Positions 24,225 through 32,077 of a DNA stretch of 43,899 bases are shown here, one piece after another. This DNA is from Hyphomonadaceae bacterium (GTDB lineage: Bacteria; Pseudomonadota; Alphaproteobacteria; Caulobacterales; Hyphomonadaceae). The stretch lies in contig JALHLR010000021.1 of NCBI GenBank assembly GCA_022844475.1, forward strand, positions 1 to 43,899, in the 5' to 3' direction. How positions within the stretch are numbered: the stretch's first letter is position 1; each line of letters opens with the position of its first letter. Made by a program: the position numbers and the translations under genes. Below the pieces are notes generated by a model. It was not told the DNA's origin and searched no databases. It worked only from the letters and a program-made list of their open reading frames with translations.

Positions 24225-24734
24225 CTAGCCCACTGCCACATCCACCATGATCTCGCCCGAGATCGCCTCCAGCGCATCCTGCACCCTCGCCGCGGACAAG
24301 CCTGCAGGCAGGCGCAGGTTCGCCGCCATGTTGAAGAGCGGCGCGCCGGAATGCGCCTCCGTGCTCAGCCAGGTGCGGAAGCTTTCGATATTCGCGCCGA
24401 GATCGCTGATCGTCGCCGTCACCTGGCGCACGATGCCGGGCCGGTCCTGCCCCACCACACTGAACTCCAGCATCTCCCCCGCAACGGCTGCAGACGCACC
24501 CGCCGGCGCAATCCGCACTTCCAGCCCCGCCGCATCCACGGCGGATACCGCAGCCCGCAACGCTTCAACCCTGCCCTCCGAAAGATCGACCAGCACCGAA
24601 CCGACATAGAGCCCGCCCAGCCGCGACAGATGGCTCTCGAGCCAGTTGCCCCCCGCTGACAGCACAGCCGCCGCCAGTGCCTTGGTCAGGCCCGGCCGGT
24701 CGCTGCCGACAACGCTGAGGACAAGCAACGTCAT
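24225..24734 (-). CDS. GcvR-like protein with two ACT domains
   Basis: 169 aa: MTLLVLSVVGSDRPGLTKALAAAVLSAGGNWLESHLSRLGGLYVG begins the first ACT domain, and MLEFSVVGQDRPGIVRQVTATISDLGANIESFRTWLSTEAHSGAPLFNMAANLRLP the second. The SVVG.DRPGL.. / VVGQDRPGIVR.V pattern and the S....G..LF.M.A..RLP ending are those of glycine-cleavage regulator GcvR-like proteins. They bind amino acids and regulate by protein contact; no gcv genes are in the window. GAGG precedes ATG 24734; an open frame continues upstream to 25283 but codes for nothing recognisable. Confidence 0.85.
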   Translation of the reverse strand: MTLLVLSVVGSDRPGLTKALAAAVLSAGGNWLESHLSRLGGLYVGSVLVDLSEGRVEALRAAVSAVDAAGLEVRIAPAGASAAVAGEMLEFSVVGQDRPGIVRQVTATISDLGANIESFRTWLSTEAHSGAPLFNMAANLRLPAGLSAARVQDALEAISGEIMVDVAVG

Positions 24735-25001
24735 GGAAAACCTCGCAATGAATGACCCCCCATGGTTAGGCCAACGCGCCGCCCCGCGCCATGGCCAGGG
24801 CACGTTCCGGCGCCGGGTTTGGGGAAAAACCGGTGTTCGAATCCGGGGGCAAGCACCGGCGCCGGATCGGCGGGTGAAGATGCGGCCGTTTGTTCGCGCC
24901 CAGGAAGCGAAGGACACGCCATCCGTGTGGCTCATCCGTGATCTGACAGCTCTCATCGGTGTCACGCTGTGCTTGCGGCCGCTGGTGATCATGGTGATCG
25001 C

Positions 25002-25059
25002 CAGGGGTCGCAAGGCCGCGCGCGGACGGAACGTGTCTGCCGCAGTCTTGCGACCCCTG
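25002..25059. repeat. Perfect 13-bp inverted repeat with nested stem
   Basis: CAGGGGTCGCAAG (25002-25014) and CTTGCGACCCCTG (25047-25059) are exact reverse complements, 32 bases apart. Inside, GCGGAC and GTCTGC can pair (one G-U) when read as plus-strand RNA. No T run follows, so it is not an intrinsic terminator. Confidence 0.75.
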
Positions 25060-25164
25060 ACGCTCCCGCTCGCGGACGCAAGGCTTCGCCACGCCCTCGA
25101 CCGCAAGGCCCTCTGCGCCTTCGGCCGGAATGTGCGCGGCAGCCCGCCCAAGCCGCTGCTGTTT

Positions 25165-25191
25165 GTCCGTATACGGACCTGGAGCGCCAGG
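25165..25191. repeat. Palindrome GTCCGTATACGGAC and adjoining stem
   Basis: GTCCGTATACGGAC (25165-25178) is a perfect 14-bp palindrome; CCTGG/CCAGG (25178-25191, loop AGCG) abuts it. An operator or the end of a small repeat element are both possible. Confidence 0.6.
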
Positions 25192-25375
25192 ATCACACTC
25201 CCGCCGCATTCCCCACCCCGCCGCCATATTCGCTGCAGCTGCATACCGGAATCAGCCGTAACGGCGCTGCGTTTCGGGAGCACAAAAGAGTGGGTCCAGA
25301 TTGTCTGGTCCCCATATTGAATGTGCGGAGCACGAGCAAAGTCTCCTGACCCGCAAGAAGGAGGAGGTTCTCACC

Positions 25376-26017
25376 ATGTACGGCGGCAACCAGAGACAGG
25401 GCAAAGGCACACAGGCCTTCGGCGCAGTCGCAGCTGTTGCGCTGACCTTCGGCATGGGCGGCCTCTTCACGGCGATGAACTTCAACGCCGAGCACATGGA
25501 ACGCATCTCCTCCGAACTTGTCTTCATCGACCCCCCCGCCCCGCCCGTGGTCGAGGAGATCGCGCCACCGCCCGTCGTCGATGAGGTCGAAGATACGCCC
25601 GCCCCGCCGATGCCGCTGATCGCGCCGGAGATCGAATTCGTGCCCGAGGAAATTCCGGTGATCACCGCGCCAGTGGTCGAAGCTCCGCCCGCTCCTGACC
25701 CCGCGCCGGTCATCGCTGCGCCCGCGCCTGTCCAGTCGCGCTCGGCCCCCCGGCTGATCGCAAGCGACAAGCCCGCCTACCCCACCGCCTCGCAACGCGC
25801 GGGTGAACAGGGCATCACGCAGCTTGATGTCTGCGTCGCCTCGAACGGCCGCGTCACATCCGTGAGCGTCGCGCGCTCCAGCGGTCACACCCGCCTCGAC
25901 GAAGCCGCCGCCAAATGGATCCGTGGCGAGCGCTTCACGCCCGCGAAGATCAACGGCGCCGCCCGGGACGTCTGCGGCCACACGGTCGTCTATGAGTGGA
26001 ACCTGCGCGACGCGTAA
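25376..26017 (+). CDS. TonB family energy transducer
   Basis: 213 aa. A membrane anchor (AFGAVAAVALTFGMGGLFTAM, residues about 14-34) is followed by a proline/acid-rich periplasmic linker (PPAPPVVEEIAPPPVV...APPAPDPAPV) and a C-terminal TonB domain: RLIASDKPAYPTASQRAGEQGITQLDVCVASNGRVTSVSVARSSGHTRLDEAAAKWIRGERFTPAKINGAAR. The YP..A.R.G.QG...L.V.V...G.V..V.V..SSG...LD.AA......RF.PA signature is clear. A strong GGAGGAGG precedes ATG 25376. No exbB/exbD genes are adjacent. It could energise the receptor at 10191. Confidence 0.9.
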   Translation: MYGGNQRQGKGTQAFGAVAAVALTFGMGGLFTAMNFNAEHMERISSELVFIDPPAPPVVEEIAPPPVVDEVEDTPAPPMPLIAPEIEFVPEEIPVITAPVVEAPPAPDPAPVIAAPAPVQSRSAPRLIASDKPAYPTASQRAGEQGITQLDVCVASNGRVTSVSVARSSGHTRLDEAAAKWIRGERFTPAKINGAARDVCGHTVVYEWNLRDA

Positions 26018-26033
26018 GGAAACGCCCAAAACA

Positions 26034-26063
26034 AAACCGCCGGCCTTCGCAGGCTGGCGGTTT
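26034..26063. terminator. Bidirectional terminator between tonB-like and rplS genes
   Basis: AAACCGCCGGCC (26034-26045) pairs with GGCTGGCGGTTT (26052-26063), with one G-U and loop TTCGCA. On the minus strand it is followed by TTTTGTTTT, so it mainly ends the trmD-rplS transcript. Confidence 0.85.
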
Positions 26064-26083
26064 CAATTTCGAACCTCAGAAAA

Positions 26084-26473
26084 TCAGCCCTCGGCAATTT
26101 CCTTCGCGCCGCCGAGCTTCTCGGCGATGCGGGCGCGTTTGCCGGTGCGGCCGCGCAGGTAATACAGCTTGGCGCGGCGAACCTTGCCCTTGCGGCGCAC
26201 TTCAATGGAATCCACCGAAGGAGAATTGAGCGGGAACACCCGCTCGACGCCTTCGCCGAACGAGAGTTTGCGCACGGTGAAATTCTCGTTCACGCCAGCG
26301 CCGGCGCGGGCGATGCAGAGGCCCTCGAAGCCCTGGATGCGCTCGCGGTCGCCTTCCTTGATCTTCACGTTGACGCGCAGCGTGTCGCCGGGCGCGAAGT
26401 CAGGGATTTTCTTGCCTTCGGTGACGCGGGCGATTTCCTCGCGCTCGAGGGTCTGGATCAGGTGAGCGGCCAT
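26084..26473 (-). CDS. rplS: 50S ribosomal protein L19
   Basis: 129-aa large-subunit protein near the subunit interface. [94 protein letters not shown] is the full L19 fold; the C-terminal KEIAEG tail is typical of alphaproteobacteria. It follows trmD by 12 bp on the same strand, and an intrinsic terminator closes the operon. Confidence 0.97.
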   Translation of the reverse strand: MAAHLIQTLEREEIARVTEGKKIPDFAPGDTLRVNVKIKEGDRERIQGFEGLCIARAGAGVNENFTVRKLSFGEGVERVFPLNSPSVDSIEVRRKGKVRRAKLYYLRGRTGKRARIAEKLGGAKEIAEG

Positions 26474-26485
26474 GAATCAGGTCTT

Positions 26486-27211
26486 TCAGTCGCGGGGTTT
26501 CGCCGCCTTCCCCTGCTGAGGGGAGGCTTCCCGGAAAGCGGCGTATAAATCGGGTCTTCTGGCTTTAGTCAACTCCTCGGCCTGATTTCGTCGCCAGGCC
26601 GCGACCTTTGCGTGGTCGCCAGAGGTTAACACCGCCGGAATCTCGCGCTCTTCCCAGACCTGGGGCCGGGTAAAGTGGGGATGCTCAAGCAGCCCCGCCT
26701 CGAAGCTTTCTTCCGCGAGGCTCTCTGCATTTCCCGCCACCCCGGGCAACAACCTGACGCAGGCCTCCAGCAGCGCCTGCGCGGCAACCTCACCGCCCGC
26801 CAGCACGAAATCGCCAACCGAGACCTCTTCCAGCCCGCGCGCCTCGATCACCCGCTCATCGAGCCCCTCGAACCGGCCACACAGCAGGATGACGCCCGGC
26901 CCCGCCGCCAGCTCGCGCACACGCCTCTGGTCCAGCGGCCTGCCACGCGGGGACAGATAGATGCGCGGCCGTCCACCTTGCGCGACACTGTCGATCGCCG
27001 CCGCCGCCACATCAGCACGCATCACCATCCCCGCCCCGCCGCCCGATGGCGTGTCGTCCACCGTGCGATGCCTGCCGAGGCCGAATGTCCTTATGTCGAC
27101 GGCGTCCAGCTCCCATATCCCCTGTCGCAATGCGTTGCCGACAATCGAGACGCCGAGAATCCCGGGGAAGGCTTCGGGAAAAAGCGTGAGGCAGGTTGCG
27201 CGGAAACTCAT
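26486..27211 (-). CDS. trmD: tRNA (guanine-37-N1)-methyltransferase
   Basis: Methylates G37 of tRNAs to prevent frameshifting. 241 aa. [119 protein letters not shown] are the SPOUT knot and dimer motifs. The usual upstream genes rpsP and rimM are not here: a divergent secreted-protein gene lies upstream instead, so trmD has its own promoter. Confidence 0.96.
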   Translation of the reverse strand: MSFRATCLTLFPEAFPGILGVSIVGNALRQGIWELDAVDIRTFGLGRHRTVDDTPSGGGAGMVMRADVAAAAIDSVAQGGRPRIYLSPRGRPLDQRRVRELAAGPGVILLCGRFEGLDERVIEARGLEEVSVGDFVLAGGEVAAQALLEACVRLLPGVAGNAESLAEESFEAGLLEHPHFTRPQVWEEREIPAVLTSGDHAKVAAWRRNQAEELTKARRPDLYAAFREASPQQGKAAKPRD

Positions 27212-27336
27212 GGCGTCCCGTTAGCGCGCGGCGTCACGGAATGCACCTGCAGCAGACCTCTTTTGGTAAAGCGGGAACGGTGATAAAGGAAACTCATACG
27301 TTTCCAATTCAGGCAATCCATCTGGGAGGACTACCC

Positions 27337-27675
27337 TTGAAACTTCGACTTGCGCTTTTCGCCGCCGCCATGATCGCCGCGCCGGCCATCGCACAGGAAC
27401 CGCCCTCGGACACGGTGAAGGCCGTCGTCGAGAAAGGCGTCAGCATGGACGTGCAGGGCAATGTCGGCACGATCGAGTACAAGCCTGACGGCACCTTCTC
27501 GGGCTTCGACGGCATGTTCGCCGGCACCTACAAGGCGGACGGCAACAAGCTCTGCATCACGGTCGAGGCGTTCGGCATGGTCGATGCCTGCCAGGCCTAT
27601 CCGGACGGCAAGAAATCCGGCGACACGTTCGAGCTCACCTCGGACATGGGCACGATGAACGTAACGATTCGCTAA
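27337..27675 (+). CDS. Small secreted protein, tandem paralogue 1
   Basis: 112 aa starting at TTG 27337, supported by GGGAGGA six bases upstream and by the export signal that begins there (MKLRLALFAAAMIAAPAIAQ). The mature part has SDTVKAVVEKGVSMDVQGNVGTIEYKPDGTFSGFDGMFAGTYKADGNKLCITVE and two cysteines. It is clearly related to the next gene (YKADGTFSGFDG, GTYK.DG.KLC). A compact periplasmic beta protein; function not known to me. Upstream is the divergent trmD gene. Confidence 0.78.
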   Translation: MKLRLALFAAAMIAAPAIAQEPPSDTVKAVVEKGVSMDVQGNVGTIEYKPDGTFSGFDGMFAGTYKADGNKLCITVEAFGMVDACQAYPDGKKSGDTFELTSDMGTMNVTIR

Positions 27676-27769
27676 TCTGCGCAGCTGCACCTGCCCTCTT
27701 GCCTGAGGTTCCAAGTCGCGGTTCATTGCGACTTGACACCATCAAGTTGAAGGGTCTGGGAGACAACGC

Positions 27770-28123
27770 ATGAAAATCACGAAATCACTGCTGGCCGCCA
27801 TCGTGGGCCTCGCCGCCGCACCTGCCCTCGCGCAGACGGCGCCGTCGGACACGATCGCGCTGGTGCTCGAAAAAGGCGTCACGATGAGTGTCGCGCAAAT
27901 GGGCATCACGGGCGACGTCACCTACAAGGCGGACGGCACCTTCTCCGGCTTCGACGGCCAGTATGAAGGCACCTACAAGGTCGACGGCACCAAGCTTTGC
28001 CTCACGTCTGCGGCCGTCGGCCAGGACAACACCTGCTTCGACTACCCCACCGGCCAGAAGTCAGGCGACAAGTTCAAGATCACCGACCCCAATGTCGGCG
28101 AGATCGAGATCACGGTGAAATAG
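27770..28123 (+). CDS. Small secreted protein, tandem paralogue 2
   Basis: 117 aa with signal peptide MKITKSLLAAIVGLAAAPALAQ. The mature sequence APSDTIALVLEKGVTMSVAQMGITGDVTYKADGTFSGFDGQYEGTYKVDGTKLCLTSAAVGQDNTCFDYPTGQKSGDKFKITD parallels the preceding gene along its whole length, including both cysteines and the PxGxKSGDxF motif. Product of a tandem duplication. A terminator-like hairpin follows, so the pair forms a small unit. GTCTGGGAGA lies before ATG 27770. Confidence 0.8.
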   Translation: MKITKSLLAAIVGLAAAPALAQTAPSDTIALVLEKGVTMSVAQMGITGDVTYKADGTFSGFDGQYEGTYKVDGTKLCLTSAAVGQDNTCFDYPTGQKSGDKFKITDPNVGEIEITVK

Positions 28124-28150
28124 GCTTCAGCCCTTCGGCTGGAACTGCGG

Positions 28151-28177
28151 CGGGCGCCCCTCAAGGGTGCCCGTTCT
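28151..28177 (+). terminator. Probable terminator after the paralogue pair
   Basis: CGGGCGCCC (28151-28159) pairs with GGGTGCCCG (28165-28173), with one G-U, loop CTCAA and a short TTCT tail. Confidence 0.6.
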
Positions 28178-28257
28178 GCTTTCTGCATGGCGCTTCCCGC
28201 CCCACCTTTACCGATTGTGATGTGGCGCCCGCTTTCGGGGCGCCTAAGAATAGCTGG

Positions 28258-29301
28258 ATGAAAGCAGGCCAGCGCCAGTCGGGTTGGACATTTGCAGCAG
28301 CGCTTGCAGCGCTCGCCCTCGCCGCCTGCGAGAGCATGTACGACGCGCAGGCTGTGCGTGAGCACCCTGCCCCAGGCAGGCTCGTCGCGGTGGAAGACGG
28401 ACGCCGCATCCAGATCGACTGCCGCGGAACGGGCTCGCCCACCGTCGTCTTCCAGTCGGGCGGCGACCTGATGGGCGCGCTCGGCTGGCAGCCCGTCATG
28501 CAGCAGGTCTCGCAGAAGTCACGCGCGTGCGCCTACAGCCGCGCCGGCATTCTCTGGAGCGATCCGGCCAGCGGCGCCTTCAGCCCGCAGGAGGTCGCAC
28601 ATGATCTGCACGCGGCCCTGAGAGCTGCCGGCGAGAGTGGGCCCTACGTGCTGGTCTCGCATTCGCGCGGCGGGCTCTACAGCATGATCTTCGCAGGTCT
28701 CTACAAGGACGAGATCGCGGGCATGGTGTTCGCGGATTCATCCCACCCCGATCAGGAATCGAAATTCAGGGAAGCAGGCCTGAGCGTTGGCGAATACGTA
28801 TCCCCCGCACAGGAGCTTGCCCTCGCCTTCAAGTGGACGGGCCTGATGCGGCTCTCCGATTATCCAGCCGATCCCGCGATCGCGGAAACGGTGAACGCCT
28901 TCTACCCCAGATCCGCCGAAGCCAATGCGCGCGAGGCGCGTCAGCGGTCAATGACGATGGCGGAGGCTGGCAAGCATCGCGACCTGCAGAACTGGCCGGT
29001 CGTCGTGCTGGCGCGCGAACTGCCGCAACAGACGCAGGCCCGCAGGCGCGCCGACGCGCATGATGCCTATCTCCTGTCCGCCGATGGCCTCGTCGCAGGC
29101 TCCGACACGCCCGAGAGCGAGATCGTCTGGCGGCGCCTGCAGGCAGATCTCGCGACCTGGTCGAGCCGCGGACGGCTGCAGATCGTGCCCGAGTCCAACC
29201 ACGCCTTCTTCTTCCACCGGCCCGACATGGTCGCAGCAGCCGTGGACGAAGTGCTGGCTGCCAGCCGGGTTGTCAGGCGGCGGCCGGCTCCGGCGGGGTA
29301 G
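28258..29301 (+). CDS. Alpha/beta hydrolase lipoprotein
   Basis: 347 aa. N-terminal lipoprotein signal ending ALALAAC. Hydrolase features: PTVVFQSGGDLMGALGWQPVMQQVSQKSRACAYSRAG (oxyanion loop and strand), nucleophile elbow LVSHSRGGLYS (S-x-S-x-G variant with the central Ser as nucleophile), GMVFADSSHPDQ and the catalytic His in PESNHAFFFHRPDMV. Probably an esterase-like enzyme facing the periplasm; substrate unknown. ATG 28258 lacks a strong ribosome site but is followed directly by the signal. The 3' end overlaps the convergent symporter gene by 29 bp. Confidence 0.82.
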   Translation: MKAGQRQSGWTFAAALAALALAACESMYDAQAVREHPAPGRLVAVEDGRRIQIDCRGTGSPTVVFQSGGDLMGALGWQPVMQQVSQKSRACAYSRAGILWSDPASGAFSPQEVAHDLHAALRAAGESGPYVLVSHSRGGLYSMIFAGLYKDEIAGMVFADSSHPDQESKFREAGLSVGEYVSPAQELALAFKWTGLMRLSDYPADPAIAETVNAFYPRSAEANAREARQRSMTMAEAGKHRDLQNWPVVVLARELPQQTQARRRADAHDAYLLSADGLVAGSDTPESEIVWRRLQADLATWSSRGRLQIVPESNHAFFFHRPDMVAAAVDEVLAASRVVRRRPAPAG

Positions 29302-30538
29302 TCGCCGGCTGGTTCTTTGCGACGATCTGCGTCGCCGCCATGTCGCCTGACACATTGCCCACGGTGCGGAAGATGTCCGGCACCGCCTCCACCGCAACAA
29401 GCAGACCCAGCAATTCGATCGGCACGCCCATCGCCATGGAAATCGGCGCGACGCTGGCAATGAAGGAAATCTCGCCCGGCAGACCGACAGAGCCGATGCT
29501 GATCGCAATCGCCACAAGCCCGCCGACGATGATGGCGCCTGGCGAAAGTTCGACCCCGAATACGGACGCGCAGAAAAACACCACGCCGAGATTGGCGACA
29601 GGGCTGGTCATCCGGAACACCGCAACCGCCATCGGCAGCACAAGGTTCACCACCCGCTCCGGCGTGCCCATCGCATCGCGCGAGCGCTCGACCATCAGCG
29701 GCAGGGACGCCAGCGAGGAGCGGCTCGATATCGCGACAGCCAGCACCGGCGCCGTCGCGTTGATGAACCGCGCGGGGTTCGCCCTGCCCCAGATGAAGGC
29801 GAACAGAAAAGCGATCGGCACGATGGCGGCGGTCACGCCCGAGACCAGCACGATGTAATGCAGGATCAACCCGGCAATCCCGATGCCCGCCGTCAACCCG
29901 ACGCCAAGCGCCAGCGCGAATACGCCCACTGGCGCAGCAAGAAGCACCCAGCGAACGATGATGATCATCGTGTCGGCGACCGCGCGGAAGAACGCCACCA
30001 TGGGCGCGCGCTGGGCGGCGGGCAGCTGCGTCGCGGCAAATCCGAAGAACAGAGCAAAAACGACCAGCGGCAGGATCGCGCCCTCGGCTGCGGCAGCAAC
30101 GGCATTGCCCGGCGCCAGCGCCGCCAGCCATTCGCCCATCGTGGGCGGAGCGGCAGCCTGCACCGCCTCGCCGCCGGCGCGCGCGATGAAGCTGGCCGCC
30201 GCCGTGGGGTCGACCGGGGCGAGGGAGAGCAGCAGCGGAAAGACCACGCAGGCAAAGGCTGTCGCCGAGACCAGCAGGACGCCGAAAACGAAGATCGCGC
30301 GCGCAGCAACCCTGCCGCTCGATGCGGCGTCCGCAACGGACGCCACGCCTGTGACCAGCAGCGAGAACACCAGCGGGATCACCGTCATGCGCAGGAGGTT
30401 GAGCCAGAGATCGCCGACATGCCCGACCTGCGTGAGCATGCCGGCGATGTTGGGATCGCCCGATGCCGCCCCCCAGGCGCCCACCGCAACGCCAGCCGCC
30501 AGCGCCAGCAGCGTGATGACGCTGAGCCATTTCAACAT
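29273..30538 (-). CDS. Dicarboxylate/amino-acid:cation symporter (DAACS family)
   Basis: 421 aa, SLC1-type fold with about eight helices and two re-entrant loops. NLLRMTVIPLVFSLLVTGVAS is the family N-terminal signature; SSRSSLASLPLMVE is hairpin loop 1 (serine-rich); GLPGEISFIAS hairpin loop 2; RTVGNVSGDMAATQIVAK corresponds to the NVTGD ligand motif. It takes up C4-dicarboxylates or acidic amino acids with Na+ or H+. GGAG precedes ATG 30538. The stop overlaps the convergent hydrolase gene. Confidence 0.9.
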   Translation of the reverse strand: MLKWLSVITLLALAAGVAVGAWGAASGDPNIAGMLTQVGHVGDLWLNLLRMTVIPLVFSLLVTGVASVADAASSGRVAARAIFVFGVLLVSATAFACVVFPLLLSLAPVDPTAAASFIARAGGEAVQAAAPPTMGEWLAALAPGNAVAAAAEGAILPLVVFALFFGFAATQLPAAQRAPMVAFFRAVADTMIIIVRWVLLAAPVGVFALALGVGLTAGIGIAGLILHYIVLVSGVTAAIVPIAFLFAFIWGRANPARFINATAPVLAVAISSRSSLASLPLMVERSRDAMGTPERVVNLVLPMAVAVFRMTSPVANLGVVFFCASVFGVELSPGAIIVGGLVAIAISIGSVGLPGEISFIASVAPISMAMGVPIELLGLLVAVEAVPDIFRTVGNVSGDMAATQIVAKNQPATTPPEPAAA

Positions 30539-30713
30539 GCGAGAACTCCAGCCCCTGATGCCTGCCCCGAAGACTGGCCCCGGAAAGCAGCGCGACGCTA
30601 GCAGGTAAATCGCAGCTCACGCCACAGCCCGTGCGGGCCCCTGAGACGGATGCAGCGATTGAGAGATCGGAGACAGTTCGCATTGACGGCGAGCTGGTCT
30701 ATACAGGCCCGCA

Positions 30714-31778
30714 ATGAGGCAGGGCGCGACACAGCAGGCACAGACGGCGGAGCGCTCGGGCGGCGGCGCGATGCGCGCCGCCTTTCTTGCGTTCACCGTT
30801 CTCGCCATCGTCGTCTGGATCGGCATCGCCATCGGCGCCAACACCCGCACGCCCGGCGTGGTCGGCCTCGCAGCCACCGTGTTCGGCGGCCTGTTCTCTG
30901 CGGTCCTTGTCATCGCGATCGGCGGGACCATCGCGCTGAAACTGGGCGCAGGCACCCCGGCGCCGCTGCCTGCAGCGGCAGCGACCGGAACGCCCTTTCC
31001 CGAACTTGCCCCTGCCCTGGCCGAACTCGAAGCCCTGCAGCACCCCGTCGCACACAGGACAATCGAACGCGCCGCCTGGCGCGCACCACTGGGCGCAGCG
31101 GCAGGTATTGCGCTGTGGTCGGCAATCGTGGCGATGGGCGCGCCGGGCGGCGTGATTGACTTCGCCGCAGTGATTCTGGGCGGCGCGCTTGCCGGCTATG
31201 GCTGGGCGCTGGCCCAGGCCGCGCGCGAGAACGCCGACATCTATTCGCAACGCGCCGTCGACGTGCTGGTTGGCGGGCTCGGCGCGTTCAACTGGCGCAA
31301 TGCCGCGAGTGTCGATCTCGCAAGCGTGTCGCGTGCCGGCCTCCTTCCTGTCTCATCAGGCACGAGGACAAGCGGCGAGGTTGCAGGCGCGCATGCGGGA
31401 CTTGCCGTTCGCATCACACCCCTCGAGACGATCCCGCCATCGGGCGCGGACAAGACCTCTGCGTTCAAGGGGCTGCTCGTCGACATCACGGCGCCGCATC
31501 TCGGTGCGGCCTCGATGGACGAGCTTGCAGCGGCGATGCCCGCCGCGCCTGCCTTGATCGCACAGCTGTCCACCCTGCCTCAGCTCGGCGCCGCCCGAAG
31601 CGCGATCGTCGATGGCCGTCTCTTTCTTGCAATCCCCGAGACGGGCGCCCCGCGCGTGTTCGATCCACCTTCGCAGCCGGGCGCGCCCCTTGCCGCCCCA
31701 CGCCTTGCCCGCATCCGGCAGGTACTGGGCGCTGTCGTGCATGTTGCCGACGCGCTTGCGGCCCCAACGCAAGCCTGA
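30714..31778 (+). CDS. Membrane protein, possibly DUF3137-like
   Basis: 354 aa. Two N-terminal helices (AAFLAFTVLAIVVWIGIAIGA and AATVFGGLFSAVLVIAIGGTIAL), another hydrophobic pair near 125-170 (PLGAAAGIALWSAIVAMGA, VIDFAAVILGGALAGYGWALA), then a soluble C-terminal half. SSGTRTSGEVAGAHAGLAVRITPLE...FKGLLVDITAPH resembles the G...G...G.....E......FKGLL.......F block of DUF3137 proteins, but the match is loose. ATG 30714 is used; 30771 is an alternative. A hairpin with T run follows at 31877. Confidence 0.55.
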   Translation: MRQGATQQAQTAERSGGGAMRAAFLAFTVLAIVVWIGIAIGANTRTPGVVGLAATVFGGLFSAVLVIAIGGTIALKLGAGTPAPLPAAAATGTPFPELAPALAELEALQHPVAHRTIERAAWRAPLGAAAGIALWSAIVAMGAPGGVIDFAAVILGGALAGYGWALAQAARENADIYSQRAVDVLVGGLGAFNWRNAASVDLASVSRAGLLPVSSGTRTSGEVAGAHAGLAVRITPLETIPPSGADKTSAFKGLLVDITAPHLGAASMDELAAAMPAAPALIAQLSTLPQLGAARSAIVDGRLFLAIPETGAPRVFDPPSQPGAPLAAPRLARIRQVLGAVVHVADALAAPTQA

Positions 31779-31876
31779 CTCAACAATCCCTTGTTTCGCC
31801 CCAATTGACGCCGTTCGGCGGCCCCAATCGGCTGCGACACATTGTGCACGACGGGACCGGAGACCGGCCCGCGGGT

Positions 31877-31898
31877 CTTGCCTCAGGGCAAGGTTTTT
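31877..31898 (+). terminator. Terminator or attenuator before the small peptide gene
   Basis: CTTGCC (31877-31882) and GGCAAG (31887-31892), loop TCAG, followed by GTTTTT. The T run ends 11 bases before a GTG start, so it either ends the upstream gene or attenuates the next one. Confidence 0.55.
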
Positions 31899-31909
31899 GA
31901 GGACTGCAC

Positions 31910-32035
31910 GTGAGAACCTCGATCCGCCTCCTGCTCACCGCGCTGCTGATCAGCGGCGTGACGTGGGCTGCCGCGGGCACGCTGCCGCCCCACGACGCCC
32001 CGCCGGCCGCCAGCCTCGCCTTGAATGAGCACTAG
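31910..32035 (+). CDS. 41-aa exported or membrane peptide
   Basis: GTG start at 31910 with GAGG nine bases upstream, stop TAG at 32033-32035. The peptide begins MRTSIRLLLTALLISGVTWAAAG and ends PPHDAPPAASLALNEH: a basic start, one hydrophobic helix and a likely AxA cleavage site, leaving a very short proline-rich mature part. It lies 42 bp before the VWA gene on the same strand, so both may be exported together. No family recognised. Confidence 0.5.
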   Translation: MRTSIRLLLTALLISGVTWAAAGTLPPHDAPPAASLALNEH

Positions 32036-32077
32036 GCACAACCATCCGCGCTCCGGCGCATCTCCTGGGGACCCACA

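Larger units (their letters stand above)
24735..25375. other. 641-bp gene-free region rich in inverted repeats
   Basis: No frame here encodes a family I recognise on either strand. It holds, in order: repeated CCGGCGCCGG cores near 24808 and 24857; a CCGGTG/CACCGG hairpin at 24830-24859; a perfect 13-bp inverted repeat at 25002-25059; the palindrome GTCCGTATACGGAC at 25165-25178; and CCTGG/CCAGG at 25178-25191. The right end must carry the promoter of the TonB gene and the left end that of the ACT gene. Confidence 0.6.

Noticed and set aside
24800..24860. tRNA-like T-loop sequence GTTCGAATCC
   Set aside because: The flanking bases do not form a 5-bp T stem, and no anticodon arm, acceptor stem or CCA end can be drawn around it.
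24735..25283. N-terminal extension of the ACT-domain protein
   Set aside because: Homology starts at the Met at 24734, which has its own ribosome site; the extension reads through the inverted-repeat region.
29067..30683. A 538-codon frame on the minus strand over the symporter gene
   Set aside because: It lacks hydrophobic segments or any motif, whereas the overlapping same-strand frame is a full DAACS symporter.
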